From PALSA-188 sp050746185 (GTDB lineage: Bacteria > Acidobacteriota > Terriglobia > Terriglobales > Acidobacteriaceae): a stretch of 64,000 nt of DNA. Below are positions 7,147 through 16,446 of the stretch, piece by piece; position 1 is the first letter of the stretch, and each line of letters begins with the position of its first letter. The DNA lies in the NCBI GenBank assembly GCA_050746185.1, contig JBOGLA010000018.1, forward strand, positions 74,816-138,815, written 5' to 3'. The notes under the pieces are model-generated. The model ran no database searches. It was not told where the DNA came from and worked only from the letters and a program-made list of their open reading frames with translations. Made by a program: the position numbers and the translations under genes.

Positions 7147-8238
7147 CTAGTTGAGCTTAACCCAGGATCGGGACCGCGCCGATTTTTCTACTGCGTCCAA
7201 CACTCGCTGCACCAGCAATCCATCGTCAAAGTTGGGATGAAATGATTCCTTGCGGGAAAGAGAAGTCAGAAAATCCCCAAACGTCGCAATAAAAGTGTGT
7301 TCGTACCCAATACCGTGGCCGGGTTTCCAGAAATTCTGCTCATAAGGGTGCCCAGGCCCGGTTACCAGAATTTTGCTGTTTCCTTGAAGATTCCCAGGCA
7401 GGGTTGCGTCATAAAATTCAATGTGGTTCATATCTTCAAGATTGAAACTCAGTCTGCCCTTCGATCCCTGGATCTCGAAAGTATTGCGATTCCGGCAGCC
7501 CACCCCGTACCGGCTGGCTTCGAAGGCGCCGACGCTCCCATTCGCAAAACGCACCAGGGTGGCGACCGCATCATCAACATCGCGGCCGGGAACAAAAGTA
7601 TGCAACATCGAGTTGAGTTCCGCGATGGGACCGTTCAAATAGATAGACAAATCAATTACGTGCGAAAGCAAATCCCCCAGCGCGCCCGATCCCGCTTCCT
7701 CCCGCCGATAACGCCAGGCGGTGGATTGGGACGAAGTATTCCCCGACTGATTCATGTAGTTAGCGCGATAGTGAAATATTTGTCCCAGCTTCCCATCGGA
7801 AATCAGCTGCTTGATGAACGCGATCGCGGGCACGCGCCGGTAGTTAAACCAAACAAGATTCGGTACATTGCGCGCCGCTTGCGCCATTCGCTCCGCCTCG
7901 TCCAGGGAAGTTGCCAAAGGCTTTTCGCAAAGGACGATCTTCCCCGCCTGGGCAGCGGCAATCGCGATCGGCGCGTGCAAAACGTTGGGAACCGCGACGT
8001 CAACTACATCAATGTCGGGTCTGCTCACCATCGCTTGCCAGTCGGTTGCGGTTTCCTCCCACTGCCACTGGGACGCCATTTCAGCAAGGCGTTGGCGGTC
8101 TCTGCCGCAAATGACCTTGAGGCCGATGTTGCATCCGGTATCAAAAAAATGATTGACCTGATGAAAGGCATTGGAGTGAGCCCGGCCCATAAACCCTTGG
8201 CCGATCATTGCGATATTTAAGGTTCGTTTTTCCGCCAT
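7147..8238 (-). CDS. Gfo/Idh/MocA-family NAD(P)-dependent oxidoreductase
   Basis: 363 residues from the ATG at 8238. The frame stays open upstream to 8355, but the extra 39 residues do not resemble the family, whereas residue 2 onward gives a Rossmann strand with IAMIGQGFMGRAHSNAF. The catalytic-type motif CEKPLA is present (residues about 115-120), followed by the GFO_IDH_MocA C-terminal domain with GALGDLLSHVIDL, whose histidine is typical. These enzymes oxidise or reduce sugars and inositols. The substrate is not clear from the sequence. It is transcribed away from bshC. Confidence 0.85.
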   Translation of the reverse strand: MAEKRTLNIAMIGQGFMGRAHSNAFHQVNHFFDTGCNIGLKVICGRDRQRLAEMASQWQWEETATDWQAMVSRPDIDVVDVAVPNVLHAPIAIAAAQAGKIVLCEKPLATSLDEAERMAQAARNVPNLVWFNYRRVPAIAFIKQLISDGKLGQIFHYRANYMNQSGNTSSQSTAWRYRREEAGSGALGDLLSHVIDLSIYLNGPIAELNSMLHTFVPGRDVDDAVATLVRFANGSVGAFEASRYGVGCRNRNTFEIQGSKGRLSFNLEDMNHIEFYDATLPGNLQGNSKILVTGPGHPYEQNFWKPGHGIGYEHTFIATFGDFLTSLSRKESFHPNFDDGLLVQRVLDAVEKSARSRSWVKLN

Positions 8239-8442
8239 GTTTATTTGTGCGCGTCCATAAAGATACACGAGTACGGCTCCGGTGGGTTGCACGTATTGAG
8301 AATTGAGTGATTTCTCTGAAAGGCGAATCCTTTTTGCATCCAACACGTCAAACAATCATCAGAGTCTTTACCCGGCTCTGTACAATGATTCTCAGCTGGC
8401 TGACGTTGGGAACGGAAATATGCGTTTTCTGGAGAGGTGCCG

Positions 8443-10059
8443 GTGAAATCGCAGTGTTTGCCATTCGTCCAGATTCCGCACACCACCAAGCTTTTCGCTG
8501 ATTTTCTCTCCTACCCACCAAAGGTCCGGCAATTTTACCCGCATTCCCCAAGGTTTGGTGATTGGTTCCGGCAAGCGGCGACCGAGTTGAAATATGAGTC
8601 GCCGCGCCGCGAAAAGGTTTGCTCGGCCCTCCTCCGGCAGAATCTCTCCTGGAATGCTTCTGCAAAGACGGTTGAAAATATTGAACGAATGAAAAGCGGC
8701 GCTGCGGCAGTCGTTACCGGACAGCAAGTGGGCCTGTTTGGGGGTCCGCTATTTTCGCTGCTAAAGGCGCTGACAGCGGTCAAGCTGGCCGGCGAAGCGA
8801 CACGAGGCGGGGTGGATTGCGTACCGGTTTTCTGGCTTGCTACCGAAGATCACGACCTGGAAGAAGTCAATCACGTCAATGTTCCCGGGTCGGATGGCGC
8901 GTTGCACACCCTGGTTGCGCCGTCCGCCGGAGTCTTACACTCGCCGGTGGGATCAATAAAGTTCGGAGATGAAATTGAAGACGTGATCAAACAGGTGACC
9001 GACCTGCTTGGCGAATCTGACGCAACCGCGATGCTTCGCGAGTCATATCGTCCGGGAGAAACCTTCGGCAGCGCCTTCGCAAGGTTATTTTCCAGCCTTT
9101 TTTCGGATTGGGGAGTAATCCTGCTCGATGCCTCAGATCCTGAGCTGCATAAGATTGCCGAACCTATGTACCGTGAAGCGGCAGAGCGCGCCCGCGAGAT
9201 TCACGATGCTTTACAGGCGCGCGGCAAAGCCCTGGAAGCCGCGGGTTACGACCCGCAGGTGAAGGTCTCACCATCCTCAACTTTGCTTTTTACCTTGCGG
9301 AATGGCGCCCGTGTTCCCGTGCACCTCCTAGCCCCTTCCGGCGAGGACCAGTTCGTAATCGGTGACGAGAGATTATCCAAGACTCAGATGTTGGATCGCA
9401 TTCGAGCCGCGCCCGAGGATTTCAGTCCTAATGTACTTTTGCGTCCCGTAGTGCAGGATTACCTGCTGCCTACATTGGCTTACGCGGGAGGCGCCGCGGA
9501 AGTCGCCTATTTTGCCCAGGCGGCTGAGGTATACCAGGCGCTGCTGGGCAAAATTACGCCCATCGTTCCGCGGTTTTCGGCGACGCTTGTGGATACGAAG
9601 CTGCAAAATTTACTTGAGCGGTACAGATTGGGACTGCTCGACGTTTTTCATGGCCCTGAACCTTTGCGGGAGACCCTGGCAGCGGCAACCTTGCCGGATG
9701 CGCTCAATCAATCATTTGAAGAGGCTGAAAAGACACTAAGCGTCTCCATGGCAAAAATCCGGGAAGCCATCGGCAGGTTGGATAAGACTCTGGTTGACTC
9801 CGCTCATACCTCTGAATCGAAGATGCTGTACCAGCTTAACGGGCTACGTTCCCGCTCCGCTCGCGCCGAGTTGCGGCACACTGAAACTCTAGGCCGCCAC
9901 GCCGAAGCCCTCAGTAACGCTCTGTATCCGAATAAGACGCTTCAGGAACGCGAGATTGCGGGTATCTACTTTCTCGCGCAACATGGAACGAAACTTCTTC
10001 AGGATTTGTATGACACAGTCCATCCCGAATGCCTGGATCACCAGGCAATCAGGCTCTAG
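8443..10059 (+). CDS. bshC: BshC, putative cysteine-adding enzyme of bacillithiol synthesis
   Basis: About 538 residues, the normal BshC length. The family signatures AVVTGQQVGLFGGPLFSLLK and PVFWLATEDHDLEEVNHV are present near residues 90-145, with a Rossmann-like core and a C-terminal coiled coil (about 420-500). BshC is thought to join cysteine to glucosaminyl malate in the last step of bacillithiol synthesis. Two GTG codons are possible starts, 8437 and 8443; a GGAGAGG at 8431-8437 is correctly spaced only for 8443. bshA and bshB are not in the window. Confidence 0.9.
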   Translation: MKSQCLPFVQIPHTTKLFADFLSYPPKVRQFYPHSPRFGDWFRQAATELKYESPRREKVCSALLRQNLSWNASAKTVENIERMKSGAAAVVTGQQVGLFGGPLFSLLKALTAVKLAGEATRGGVDCVPVFWLATEDHDLEEVNHVNVPGSDGALHTLVAPSAGVLHSPVGSIKFGDEIEDVIKQVTDLLGESDATAMLRESYRPGETFGSAFARLFSSLFSDWGVILLDASDPELHKIAEPMYREAAERAREIHDALQARGKALEAAGYDPQVKVSPSSTLLFTLRNGARVPVHLLAPSGEDQFVIGDERLSKTQMLDRIRAAPEDFSPNVLLRPVVQDYLLPTLAYAGGAAEVAYFAQAAEVYQALLGKITPIVPRFSATLVDTKLQNLLERYRLGLLDVFHGPEPLRETLAAATLPDALNQSFEEAEKTLSVSMAKIREAIGRLDKTLVDSAHTSESKMLYQLNGLRSRSARAELRHTETLGRHAEALSNALYPNKTLQEREIAGIYFLAQHGTKLLQDLYDTVHPECLDHQAIRL

Positions 10060-10213
10060 GCGGCGGTATCCCCGCGATTCCCCGGCGTTGCACCGCAAGG
10101 TACTTTCTTTTTGTTCTGTCGCCAAACAGTAATATCGGGACTGATCGAGTTTCTGGTATTACTTGGTAGGCAATCGAATACGGCCCTCAGCGATCTTTTT
10201 GGATACTGTGCCA

Positions 10214-10510
10214 ATGCCATTTCATTCGTGGATGCCCCATAACTTTCTTTTCTTGCACTCTCTCTTGCTTGTTGTTTTGCAGAACTCCGACAAGCAGGAG
10301 GATATCTACGACATTCTCTGGGCGGTCGTATTTGGCTTTGCCACGCTCAATATTGTTGGCCTCGCCTTGCGGCGATTCGAGACTTCCGGGAATCGTCTGA
10401 ACCTGGGTGAGATTCTGGCGGTCATGATCGTCGGGCTTTCCATCATCCTTCTCGGATGGGAGATGCTTTATGTGCTCAAAATACTGCCCTTCAAATTGGA
10501 ACCCCACTAG
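10214..10510 (+). CDS. Small membrane protein of unknown function
   Basis: 98 residues from the ATG at 10214; the open frame begins at 10163 but the earlier residues look non-coding. There are three hydrophobic stretches: FLFLHSLLLVVL, ILWAVVFGFATLNIVGLAL and ILAVMIVGLSIILLGWEML. A short charged linker (NSDKQEDIYD) follows the first. No known motif. No clear ribosome site, so the start is uncertain. The residue pattern supports a real membrane protein. Confidence 0.6.
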   Translation: MPFHSWMPHNFLFLHSLLLVVLQNSDKQEDIYDILWAVVFGFATLNIVGLALRRFETSGNRLNLGEILAVMIVGLSIILLGWEMLYVLKILPFKLEPH

Positions 10511-10626
10511 CTTTCGCTTCGGGATATGATTTATGAGTGCTCGCGCCGACTGAGAAGAAGCTTTGAAGGTCGTGGCTTTCAGTCGCGGGGCCATCATACC
10601 GGCGGAAATGGCACAATGGGTACAAA

Positions 10627-10929
10627 ATGACTGATAAATCTTTCGACATCACTTGTCCGTGCTGTAGCGCCGTGTTGAAGGTGGACCCCAAGAATCAAGC
10701 GGTAATCGCCCATACGGCTGCCGTAAAGCCGAAGATGTTTAACGACATTGAGGAAGCCGCACGGGCGATGAAAGAGCAGGACAACCGCCGTGACTCAATT
10801 TTTCGCCAATCCGTGGAAAATCAGAGGAATGCCGCCGACCTGCTGGAAAAGAAGTTTCAGGAAGCAGTGAAGAGGGCTAAGGAGTCTCCGGATACCGGCA
10901 AGCCCATTCGCGATTTCGACCTGGATTAG
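10627..10929 (+). CDS. Small conserved-type protein with a CPCC zinc-ribbon-like motif
   Basis: 100 residues. The N-terminus has ITCPCCSAVLKVDP, half of a zinc ribbon, with no second cysteine pair. The middle (residues 40-85) is a charged, helix-forming segment (EEAARAMKEQDNRRDSIFRQ) that may form a coiled coil. It ends in RDFDLD. It starts with ATG just after ACAAA and lacks a strong ribosome site. Function unknown. It may bind zinc through a dimer. Confidence 0.7.
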   Translation: MTDKSFDITCPCCSAVLKVDPKNQAVIAHTAAVKPKMFNDIEEAARAMKEQDNRRDSIFRQSVENQRNAADLLEKKFQEAVKRAKESPDTGKPIRDFDLD

Positions 10930-11394
10930 CGTGCATAAAGCACCGTGGAAAGTTCGAAAACTTTTCACCGGAATCGCATCGCGTTGCAAGGCCGTATGCG
11001 GGAGTATTCCGCCCTTCGGGCGGGATTTTCCAGGCATGAGGGTTTTCGGCACGATGATGGAGAAGCAGCGCGAGAAGCGTGTTCCTACGCTGCCGGTCAT
11101 CGTCTCGATGAGCCCACCGGGCTATCCCCCGGGATGGTTGCGTCCCGGCATGCGTCCGCTTCCGTTTCGCCCGGCCAGACTTCATTGCAGCTCCACGCTG
11201 CCCGGCGGTCTCAACGTCCGGTTTGCCCGTCACTCGGGGGGTGACCGTAACTTCCTGGAAGCCGACTTCACAGGACTCATGTCCTCGAAGCGTATTTTCT
11301 CGCCAGTCTCCGAATTATCGATGATCCACCCACTGCCCATCAGAATGGTGCGAAACGCCTTGCATACCTCCACTATAATGACGCGCACACTCTT
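10930..11394. other. Intergenic region with a -10 box before the kinase gene
   Basis: No convincing gene. Frames up to 197 codons are open on both strands, but their translations are proline- and arginine-rich with no domain character. A perfect TATAAT at 11374-11379 lies 15 bases before the kinase ATG, so its transcript would have a leader of only 8 bases or so. No good -35 is visible. Confidence 0.5.
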
Positions 11395-14082
11395 ATGGCC
11401 CTCACTTCCGGTGCCAAACTCGGCCCTTATGAAATCCTCTCGCCGCTTGGGGCGGGCGGGATGGGCGAGGTGTATCGCGCCCGCGATACCCGACTCGGAC
11501 GCACTGTCGCCATCAAAGTCCTGAATTCGCAACTGGTGGCAAATGCCGAGTTACATGCTCGCTTCGAACGCGAGGCCCGCATGGTCTCGCAGCTTCAGCA
11601 CCCGCACATTTGCGTTCTGCACGATGTGGGTCACGAAAGCGACACCGATTTTCTGGTGATGGAATTCCTTGAAGGCGAATCACTGGCGGAACGGCTCAGG
11701 CGAGGCCCGCTGCCGCAAGCGGAACTGCTCAAAATTGCCATTCAGATTGCCGACGCGCTCGAAAAAGCACACCGAGCCGGCGTAGTGCATCGCGACCTGA
11801 AGCCGGGCAACGTGATGCTGACGAAGTTGGGGGCCAAGCTGCTCGATTTTGGTCTGGCGAAGCCGGCGGCAGCGAACTCGGCCAGCGGCGCCCGGGGCAG
11901 CGGCTCGGCTTCCGTGCTGGCGGCTGCGTTGACTCAGACCAATCCCACGGCAACGCCCGGCACCGCGCTCTCGGCGGCAGGCGCGGTCATTGGCACAGTG
12001 CAATATATGTCGCCGGAGCAGATTCAGGGCATTGAGGCGGACGCGCGCTCCGACATTTTTGCCTTTGGCGGGATGCTGTTCGAGATGGCGACGGGCAAGC
12101 GCACCTTTGAAGGCAAGACGCAGGCCAGCATCGTGGGGCAGATTCTTGCAGTGGATCCGCCGTCGGCCTCGACCATTCGCCCGGAAGTCACGCCGTCGCT
12201 CGATCGCGTCATTCGTCTCTGCCTGGAAAAAGATACCGACGAGCGCATTCAGACAGTTCACGACCTGAAGCTGAACCTGCAGGCGATCAGCGAGGAGAAG
12301 CCGGCGGCTGCCGGGTTAGCGGAACAACGATCGAGCACGGGTGAGCGCTTGAGTTGGATTGCAGGGGTCGCTGCTGCGCTGGTTCTGGGCGCCCTCGGAG
12401 CGGCGCTCCCATACCATCCTGCGAAGCCCGCGCCGAGCATTCGAGCGTCCATTGATCCTCCGCCCAACACCTTTTTCCGGCTGACCGGCGATGCTGCCGG
12501 ACCGCCGGTGTTGTCTCCGGATGGCAAGCTTGTCGCCTTCATTCCCCCAGGCAATGAGAGCATATTGGAAATCTGGGTCCGCCCCATCAACTCCCTCGAA
12601 GCACGTCCAATCGAGGGGACGGCCGGCGCCAATTTTCCTTTCTGGTCGCCCGATAGCCGCTCGCTGGGATTCTTTATCATAGGGAAGTTGAAGAAGGTCG
12701 ATGTGAATACCGGTTCTCCCATCGAGGTGACCGACGCACAACAGGGCCGCGGCGGCGCATGGGGATCGGGAGGAACGATCGTCTTCTCTCCCAGTCCGAA
12801 TGCGGCATTGATGAAAGTCAGCGCGGCCGGAGGAAGTGCGGAGCCGCTTACCAGGCTCGATCCGGAGTTGGATTCGCACCGCTGGCCCTTTTTTCTGCCC
12901 GACGGCAAACATTTTGTCTACCTCGCCCTGAATCACGACCCCTCGAAAGCAACCAATGACGCAATTTATTACGCGTCGCTTGATGGCCGCGAGCATCGGC
13001 CGTTGTTTCGCGCGCAGTCGAACGCCGTGTACGCCAACGGGTTTCTTTTGTTTGCGCGAGGCGACAAACTGCTGGCGCAGAGCTTCGATCCGGCGAAGGG
13101 CGAATTGAAAGGCGAGCCGCAGGTGGTGGCCAGCGCCGTGATTAACGATCCCACAACGTGGCACATGGACGTCTCCGCCGCAGAGGACGGTCTGCTGGTT
13201 TACAGCAGCGGGGCGATCGGCGCCATGCAGTTGGTGTGGCTGGATCGCAACGGGAAAGACATCGGGGTGGCAGCCGACAATACCGCTGCCCTTGCCCGTC
13301 TTTCGCCGCAAGGTGACCGGGTCGCTTTGCAGATGGAGACTGGGGTGGGCACGGCGGACATGTTTGTACTGGACCTGGCGCGCGGTGTCCGGACCCGGCT
13401 GACCTTCGGGCCGGTCTCCAACAGTAGCCCGCGATGGTCCCACGATGGAAAATGGATTTATTTTGCGAGCCTTCGCAATGGCCGGTACAGTATTTTCCGC
13501 AAACTCGCCGACGGCAGCTCCGCCGAGGAAAGCGTGTTCAGCAGTGATCAGGATGTTTTTCCAGACGCTTGCTCCCCGGATGGAAAAACACTCCTGTTTG
13601 CGCAGCGTGCCAGCGGCGGTAAGACCAGCATCTGGGTCCTGCCCCTAGCAGAACAAGGCAAACCGTCGCAAATCATCGAAGACGGCGTGCATGCATCGTT
13701 CTCGCCAGAAGGGCGGTACGTGGCATACGAATCCAACGAGTCCGGACGATATGAAGTGTACGTCGTGCCCTTTAGCGATCGAAAAGCCAAATGGCAGGTG
13801 TCGTCGAATGGAGGCATCTTACCGATGTGGAGCGGAGATGGAAAAGAAATTTTCTACGTGGGTCTCGACGGCGCGAAGTACTGGTTTGTTTCCGTACCGG
13901 TGAAGGAGCAAGGGGAAGGGTTGCAAATCGGAGCGCCGCGAACGCTGATCAGCACAATGAACGGCATTCCCTCTTACGACGTTTCCCGCGATGGCAAGAA
14001 GATTCTCGTCCCGCGAATCTCGCAGCAGGGCAACCAGTCGGTGACGTTGGTGACGAATTTTACCGAAGGACTGAACAAGTAG
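11395..14082 (+). CDS. Membrane Ser/Thr protein kinase with TolB-like propeller domain
   Basis: 895 residues. Kinase domain at about 10-270: the glycine loop GAGGMGEVYRA, catalytic HRDLKPGN with H132, DFGLAKP and the YMSPEQ activation-loop end. The activation segment is unusually long, with a Gly/Ala/Ser-rich insert of about 40 residues after DFGLAKP. One membrane segment follows at about 320-340 (LSWIAGVAAALVLGALGAAL). The rest is a periplasmic set of WD40/PD40 propeller blades with repeated SPDGKLVAF, SPDSRSLGF, WSHDGKWIYF and SPDGKTLLFAQ motifs. Such proteins are abundant in Acidobacteria; the propeller probably senses a ligand or protein. It is preceded by a near-leaderless promoter. Confidence 0.92.
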   Translation: MALTSGAKLGPYEILSPLGAGGMGEVYRARDTRLGRTVAIKVLNSQLVANAELHARFEREARMVSQLQHPHICVLHDVGHESDTDFLVMEFLEGESLAERLRRGPLPQAELLKIAIQIADALEKAHRAGVVHRDLKPGNVMLTKLGAKLLDFGLAKPAAANSASGARGSGSASVLAAALTQTNPTATPGTALSAAGAVIGTVQYMSPEQIQGIEADARSDIFAFGGMLFEMATGKRTFEGKTQASIVGQILAVDPPSASTIRPEVTPSLDRVIRLCLEKDTDERIQTVHDLKLNLQAISEEKPAAAGLAEQRSSTGERLSWIAGVAAALVLGALGAALPYHPAKPAPSIRASIDPPPNTFFRLTGDAAGPPVLSPDGKLVAFIPPGNESILEIWVRPINSLEARPIEGTAGANFPFWSPDSRSLGFFIIGKLKKVDVNTGSPIEVTDAQQGRGGAWGSGGTIVFSPSPNAALMKVSAAGGSAEPLTRLDPELDSHRWPFFLPDGKHFVYLALNHDPSKATNDAIYYASLDGREHRPLFRAQSNAVYANGFLLFARGDKLLAQSFDPAKGELKGEPQVVASAVINDPTTWHMDVSAAEDGLLVYSSGAIGAMQLVWLDRNGKDIGVAADNTAALARLSPQGDRVALQMETGVGTADMFVLDLARGVRTRLTFGPVSNSSPRWSHDGKWIYFASLRNGRYSIFRKLADGSSAEESVFSSDQDVFPDACSPDGKTLLFAQRASGGKTSIWVLPLAEQGKPSQIIEDGVHASFSPEGRYVAYESNESGRYEVYVVPFSDRKAKWQVSSNGGILPMWSGDGKEIFYVGLDGAKYWFVSVPVKEQGEGLQIGAPRTLISTMNGIPSYDVSRDGKKILVPRISQQGNQSVTLVTNFTEGLNK

Positions 14083-14546
14083 CCTGGAGGTTGAATGAAT
14101 CTGCAAAGAACCAGCTATTCTGGGAACGAAATCAGTATAGCGGCATAGCGACAGGCACTCGGAAGCACAACCACGCGGGCGACAGGTCGGCTTCTCGGAG
14201 ATGTGGCGGATTTAGGATTGATAAATGGGCATCGGACATGTTTCCCGTGAGGCCCCACTCCTGGATTTCTGGCGCCGAGCCGACTTATCGGTACAAACCG
14301 GTGCCGGTGGGCGCATTGGCGATTTACCACTCGCCGCGAAAGTCGCTCGAAAGTCAACTGCAAAGATCACTTGCCCGACAAGCCGGTGGCGCATCGAGAA
14401 CAGGCTCCAGAGGCAATCCGCATTCTTCCGGCACCTGATGCCGGCGCCGGAACCGTGGCGCGCGCTCCTGCGCAGGTTGCGGTGCGCACTTTCATCGTCA
14501 GGTTAATGAGTCAGGGTTCAGAAATCAGGAATCGCGAAATTCACAC
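14083..14546. other. Intergenic region with no recognised gene
   Basis: 464 bases between the kinase stop and the ArsR promoter. Short frames exist (for example 14225-14506 on plus, 14115-14363 on minus), but none has a ribosome site or recognisable domain. I see no repeat or RNA gene here. Confidence 0.4.
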
Positions 14547-14581
14547 TTGACATCGCCAAGAAAATCCACTACCGTATGGTT
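14547..14581 (+). promoter_or_regulatory. Promoter with operator-like motif for the first arsR gene
   Basis: Perfect TTGACA at 14547-14552, 17-base spacer, TACCGT at 14570-14575. The -10 overlaps ACCGTATGGTT (14571-14581), which matches ACCGTATAGTT at the second ArsR-SRPBCC promoter (51731-51741) in 10 of 11 bases. The transcript would begin near 14582, which is a GTG in the arsR frame, so the message may be leaderless. Confidence 0.6.
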
Positions 14582-14932
14582 GTGGATAGGCTAGGTACAA
14601 CATTTTCGGCTCTGTCTGATCCAACCCGTCGGGCGATGATCGAACGGCTTTCACGTGGGCCTGCCTCTGTGCATGGATTGACGGACCCGTTTGCGCTCTC
14701 GCAGCAGATGATTTCAAAACATATTGCCTACCTGGTGCGGGCGCGGATTGTGATCAAGACGAAGCGCGGACGAGAGAGTATTTGCACGCTTAGACCAGAG
14801 GCGATAAAGACAATCAGCGACTGGGCGATTAGCTATCGCCAATTCTGGGAAGAGAGTTTCGACAAGCTGGATGCAGTTGTGAATCAAATGAAAAAAGCGG
14901 AGGTTGGACATGACAAAAAGCACGTTGAATGA
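14576..14932 (+). CDS. ArsR/SmtB-family transcriptional repressor
   Basis: 118 residues with a winged helix-turn-helix: FSALSDPTRRAMIERL, then LSQQMISKHIAYLVRARIV as the recognition region. No metal-binding cysteine pair (CxC) is present, so this is the SRPBCC-linked type that senses something other than metal, not the arsenic type. The ATG at 14576 sits inside the promoter, so the GTG at 14582 may be the true first codon. It overlaps the next gene by 23 bases and probably represses the pair. The same arrangement occurs at 51748-52716. Confidence 0.88.
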   Translation: MVVDRLGTTFSALSDPTRRAMIERLSRGPASVHGLTDPFALSQQMISKHIAYLVRARIVIKTKRGRESICTLRPEAIKTISDWAISYRQFWEESFDKLDAVVNQMKKAEVGHDKKHVE

Positions 14933-15419
14933 GACAGAGCGGATGGTTGTCACAAGAGTTTTTGATGCCCCACGCGAATTGGTTTGGAAGGCGTGGACAG
15001 ACCCGAAATATGTGATGCAGTGGTGGGGGCCGAAGGGTTTTACGGCGCCTGTTTGCAAGATGGATTTTCGCGTGGGAGGAAAATTTCTCTACTGCATGAG
15101 AACGCCGGATGGACAGGAGTTCTGGAATGGCGGTGAATACCATGAGATTGTTCCGCACGAGAAGATCGTTTCCTCCATGTACTTTTCCGACTCGGAGGGA
15201 AACAAGGTTGAGCCTGCGCAATTAGGAATAGAACATGAGGCTATAGAAGGTGCGCACGACGTGATTCTGTTTGAGGATCTTGGAAACGGCCAGACGAAAC
15301 TCACCTTCATTGGAAATGAAACCATGGAAAACGCAATCAAGACCGGTCAACTGGAGGGCATGAACCAGATACTCGATAAAGCTGCTGCAGTCGTTGCGGG
15401 GCTGAAGCAGACGAAATAA
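14910..15419 (+). CDS. SRPBCC/AHSA1-family protein (START-like ligand-binding fold)
   Basis: 169 residues from the ATG at 14910, which has GGAGG seven bases ahead. Family motifs: VTRVFDAPRELVWKAWTD at the N-terminus, MQWWGPKGF, RVGGKFLYCM, and a C-terminal helix GMNQILDKAAAVVAGL. The fold has a hydrophobic cavity. These proteins are often coded next to an ArsR regulator, as here, and their ligands are mostly unknown. Translation is coupled to arsR. Confidence 0.88.
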   Translation: MTKSTLNETERMVVTRVFDAPRELVWKAWTDPKYVMQWWGPKGFTAPVCKMDFRVGGKFLYCMRTPDGQEFWNGGEYHEIVPHEKIVSSMYFSDSEGNKVEPAQLGIEHEAIEGAHDVILFEDLGNGQTKLTFIGNETMENAIKTGQLEGMNQILDKAAAVVAGLKQTK

Positions 15420-15766
15420 GAAGTTGAAGCCTGGATGATCGTCATGCGCGAGAATGAACGCAAAGCAAACGCAGGTCCATCCCGGCAACCCCAGCCAGGG
15501 GTGGCTGCGGAGGCTTAGCTCAATCGCGCTGTCGTCACCTGGCCGAATCGTCACCTTACCGGATGCTCACTGCCGCCTTGAGGACAACGCGCTCATGGAG
15601 CAAGGATTTGAGCCGGCTTCCAGCGACAGCGGCGTTCCCGGCCGGATGCACTCGTTTTTCTTGTTCGCAGGCAGTTTCAATCCGGGTAATTCTCGCGTCG
15701 GGAGACTGCCGAAATTTAGATGATTCCATGCACCTCCGCGTACGGCGTCAATCGCATAATCTGGCT
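15420..15766. other. Intergenic region with no recognised gene
   Basis: No frame here has a recognisable domain or ribosome site. It ends in the promoter of the glycerophosphodiesterase gene. Confidence 0.4.
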
Positions 15767-15772
15767 TACAAT
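15767..15772 (+). promoter_or_regulatory. -10 box placed for a leaderless transcript
   Basis: TACAAT ends five bases before the ATG of the downstream gene (15778), so transcription should begin at or next to the A of the ATG. No ribosome site is present, which fits leaderless translation. The -35 region is poor. Confidence 0.45.
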
Positions 15773-15777
15773 TCCGC

Positions 15778-16446
15778 ATGGCCGGCCCTCCTCTATTGAT
15801 TGGCCACCGGGGCGCGCGGGCGATCAAGTCGGTCGCGGAGAATACACTGCCCTCGTTCGAACTGGCCCTTCAGCATGGCTGCGATGGTTTCGAATTTGAC
15901 GTTCAGCGAACCGGTGACGGGCGCGCGCTCATTTGTCACGACCCCAAAATCGGCAGGCTCGCCGTCCGCAAAGTCACCAGCAACCAGTTGCCTCAATGCC
16001 CATTGCTCGAAGACGTGTTGCGGCAATGCGCTCACCGGGCTTTTCTGGATATTGAGCTCAAAGTCAGAGAACTTGAAACAAATGTGTTGGCCGCTCTGCG
16101 CGAGTGGCCGCCGCATAGAGGGTACGTAGTCTCGTCGTTCCTGCCGCAGGTAATTATGGAACTCAAAGTCCGAAGCGGCGCGGTTCCCGTGGGCATTATC
16201 TGTGACAGCCGAGCCGAGCTTGGCCGCTGGCGTTCGCTGCCGGTGGAGTATGTCATCGTTGAACATCGGCTCATTTCCAGGAGGCTCATGGACGAAGTTC
16301 ACTCGGCGGGCCGCAGAATTTTTGCCTGGACCGTGAATCAGCCCGAATCCATGATGCGCCTGGCGGAATGGGACGTGGATGGAATCATTTCCGACGACGT
16401 CGAACTCCTCGTGCGAACCGTCCGCGGTAAAGATCCGAACTCATGA
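15778..16446 (+). CDS. Glycerophosphodiester phosphodiesterase
   Basis: 222 residues, GDPD TIM-barrel. The metal and catalytic residues are all visible: H10 and R11 (HRG), E21 and N22 (ENT), E39 and D41 (FEFDV), H54 (CHD). The IELKV strand follows near residue 98, and the barrel closes with IFAWTVNQPE and VDGIISDD. No signal peptide, so it is cytoplasmic like UgpQ. It splits glycerophosphodiesters into an alcohol and glycerol-3-phosphate. The convergent neighbour, a glycerol-3-phosphate dehydrogenase, would use that product; the two stop codon regions overlap by 6 bases. Confidence 0.9.
   Translation: MAGPPLLIGHRGARAIKSVAENTLPSFELALQHGCDGFEFDVQRTGDGRALICHDPKIGRLAVRKVTSNQLPQCPLLEDVLRQCAHRAFLDIELKVRELETNVLAALREWPPHRGYVVSSFLPQVIMELKVRSGAVPVGIICDSRAELGRWRSLPVEYVIVEHRLISRRLMDEVHSAGRRIFAWTVNQPESMMRLAEWDVDGIISDDVELLVRTVRGKDPNS

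Noticed and set aside
7297..8220. 307-codon plus frame
   Set aside because: Antisense to the Gfo/Idh/MocA gene, whose motifs are intact.
10931..11524. 197-codon plus-strand frame and a 118-codon minus frame over it
   Set aside because: Composition is proline- and arginine-rich without domain features, no ribosome site, and the plus frame runs into the kinase gene.
12316..13443. 375-codon minus frame
   Set aside because: Antisense to the kinase-propeller gene; its residues look like the reverse of GC-rich coding sequence.
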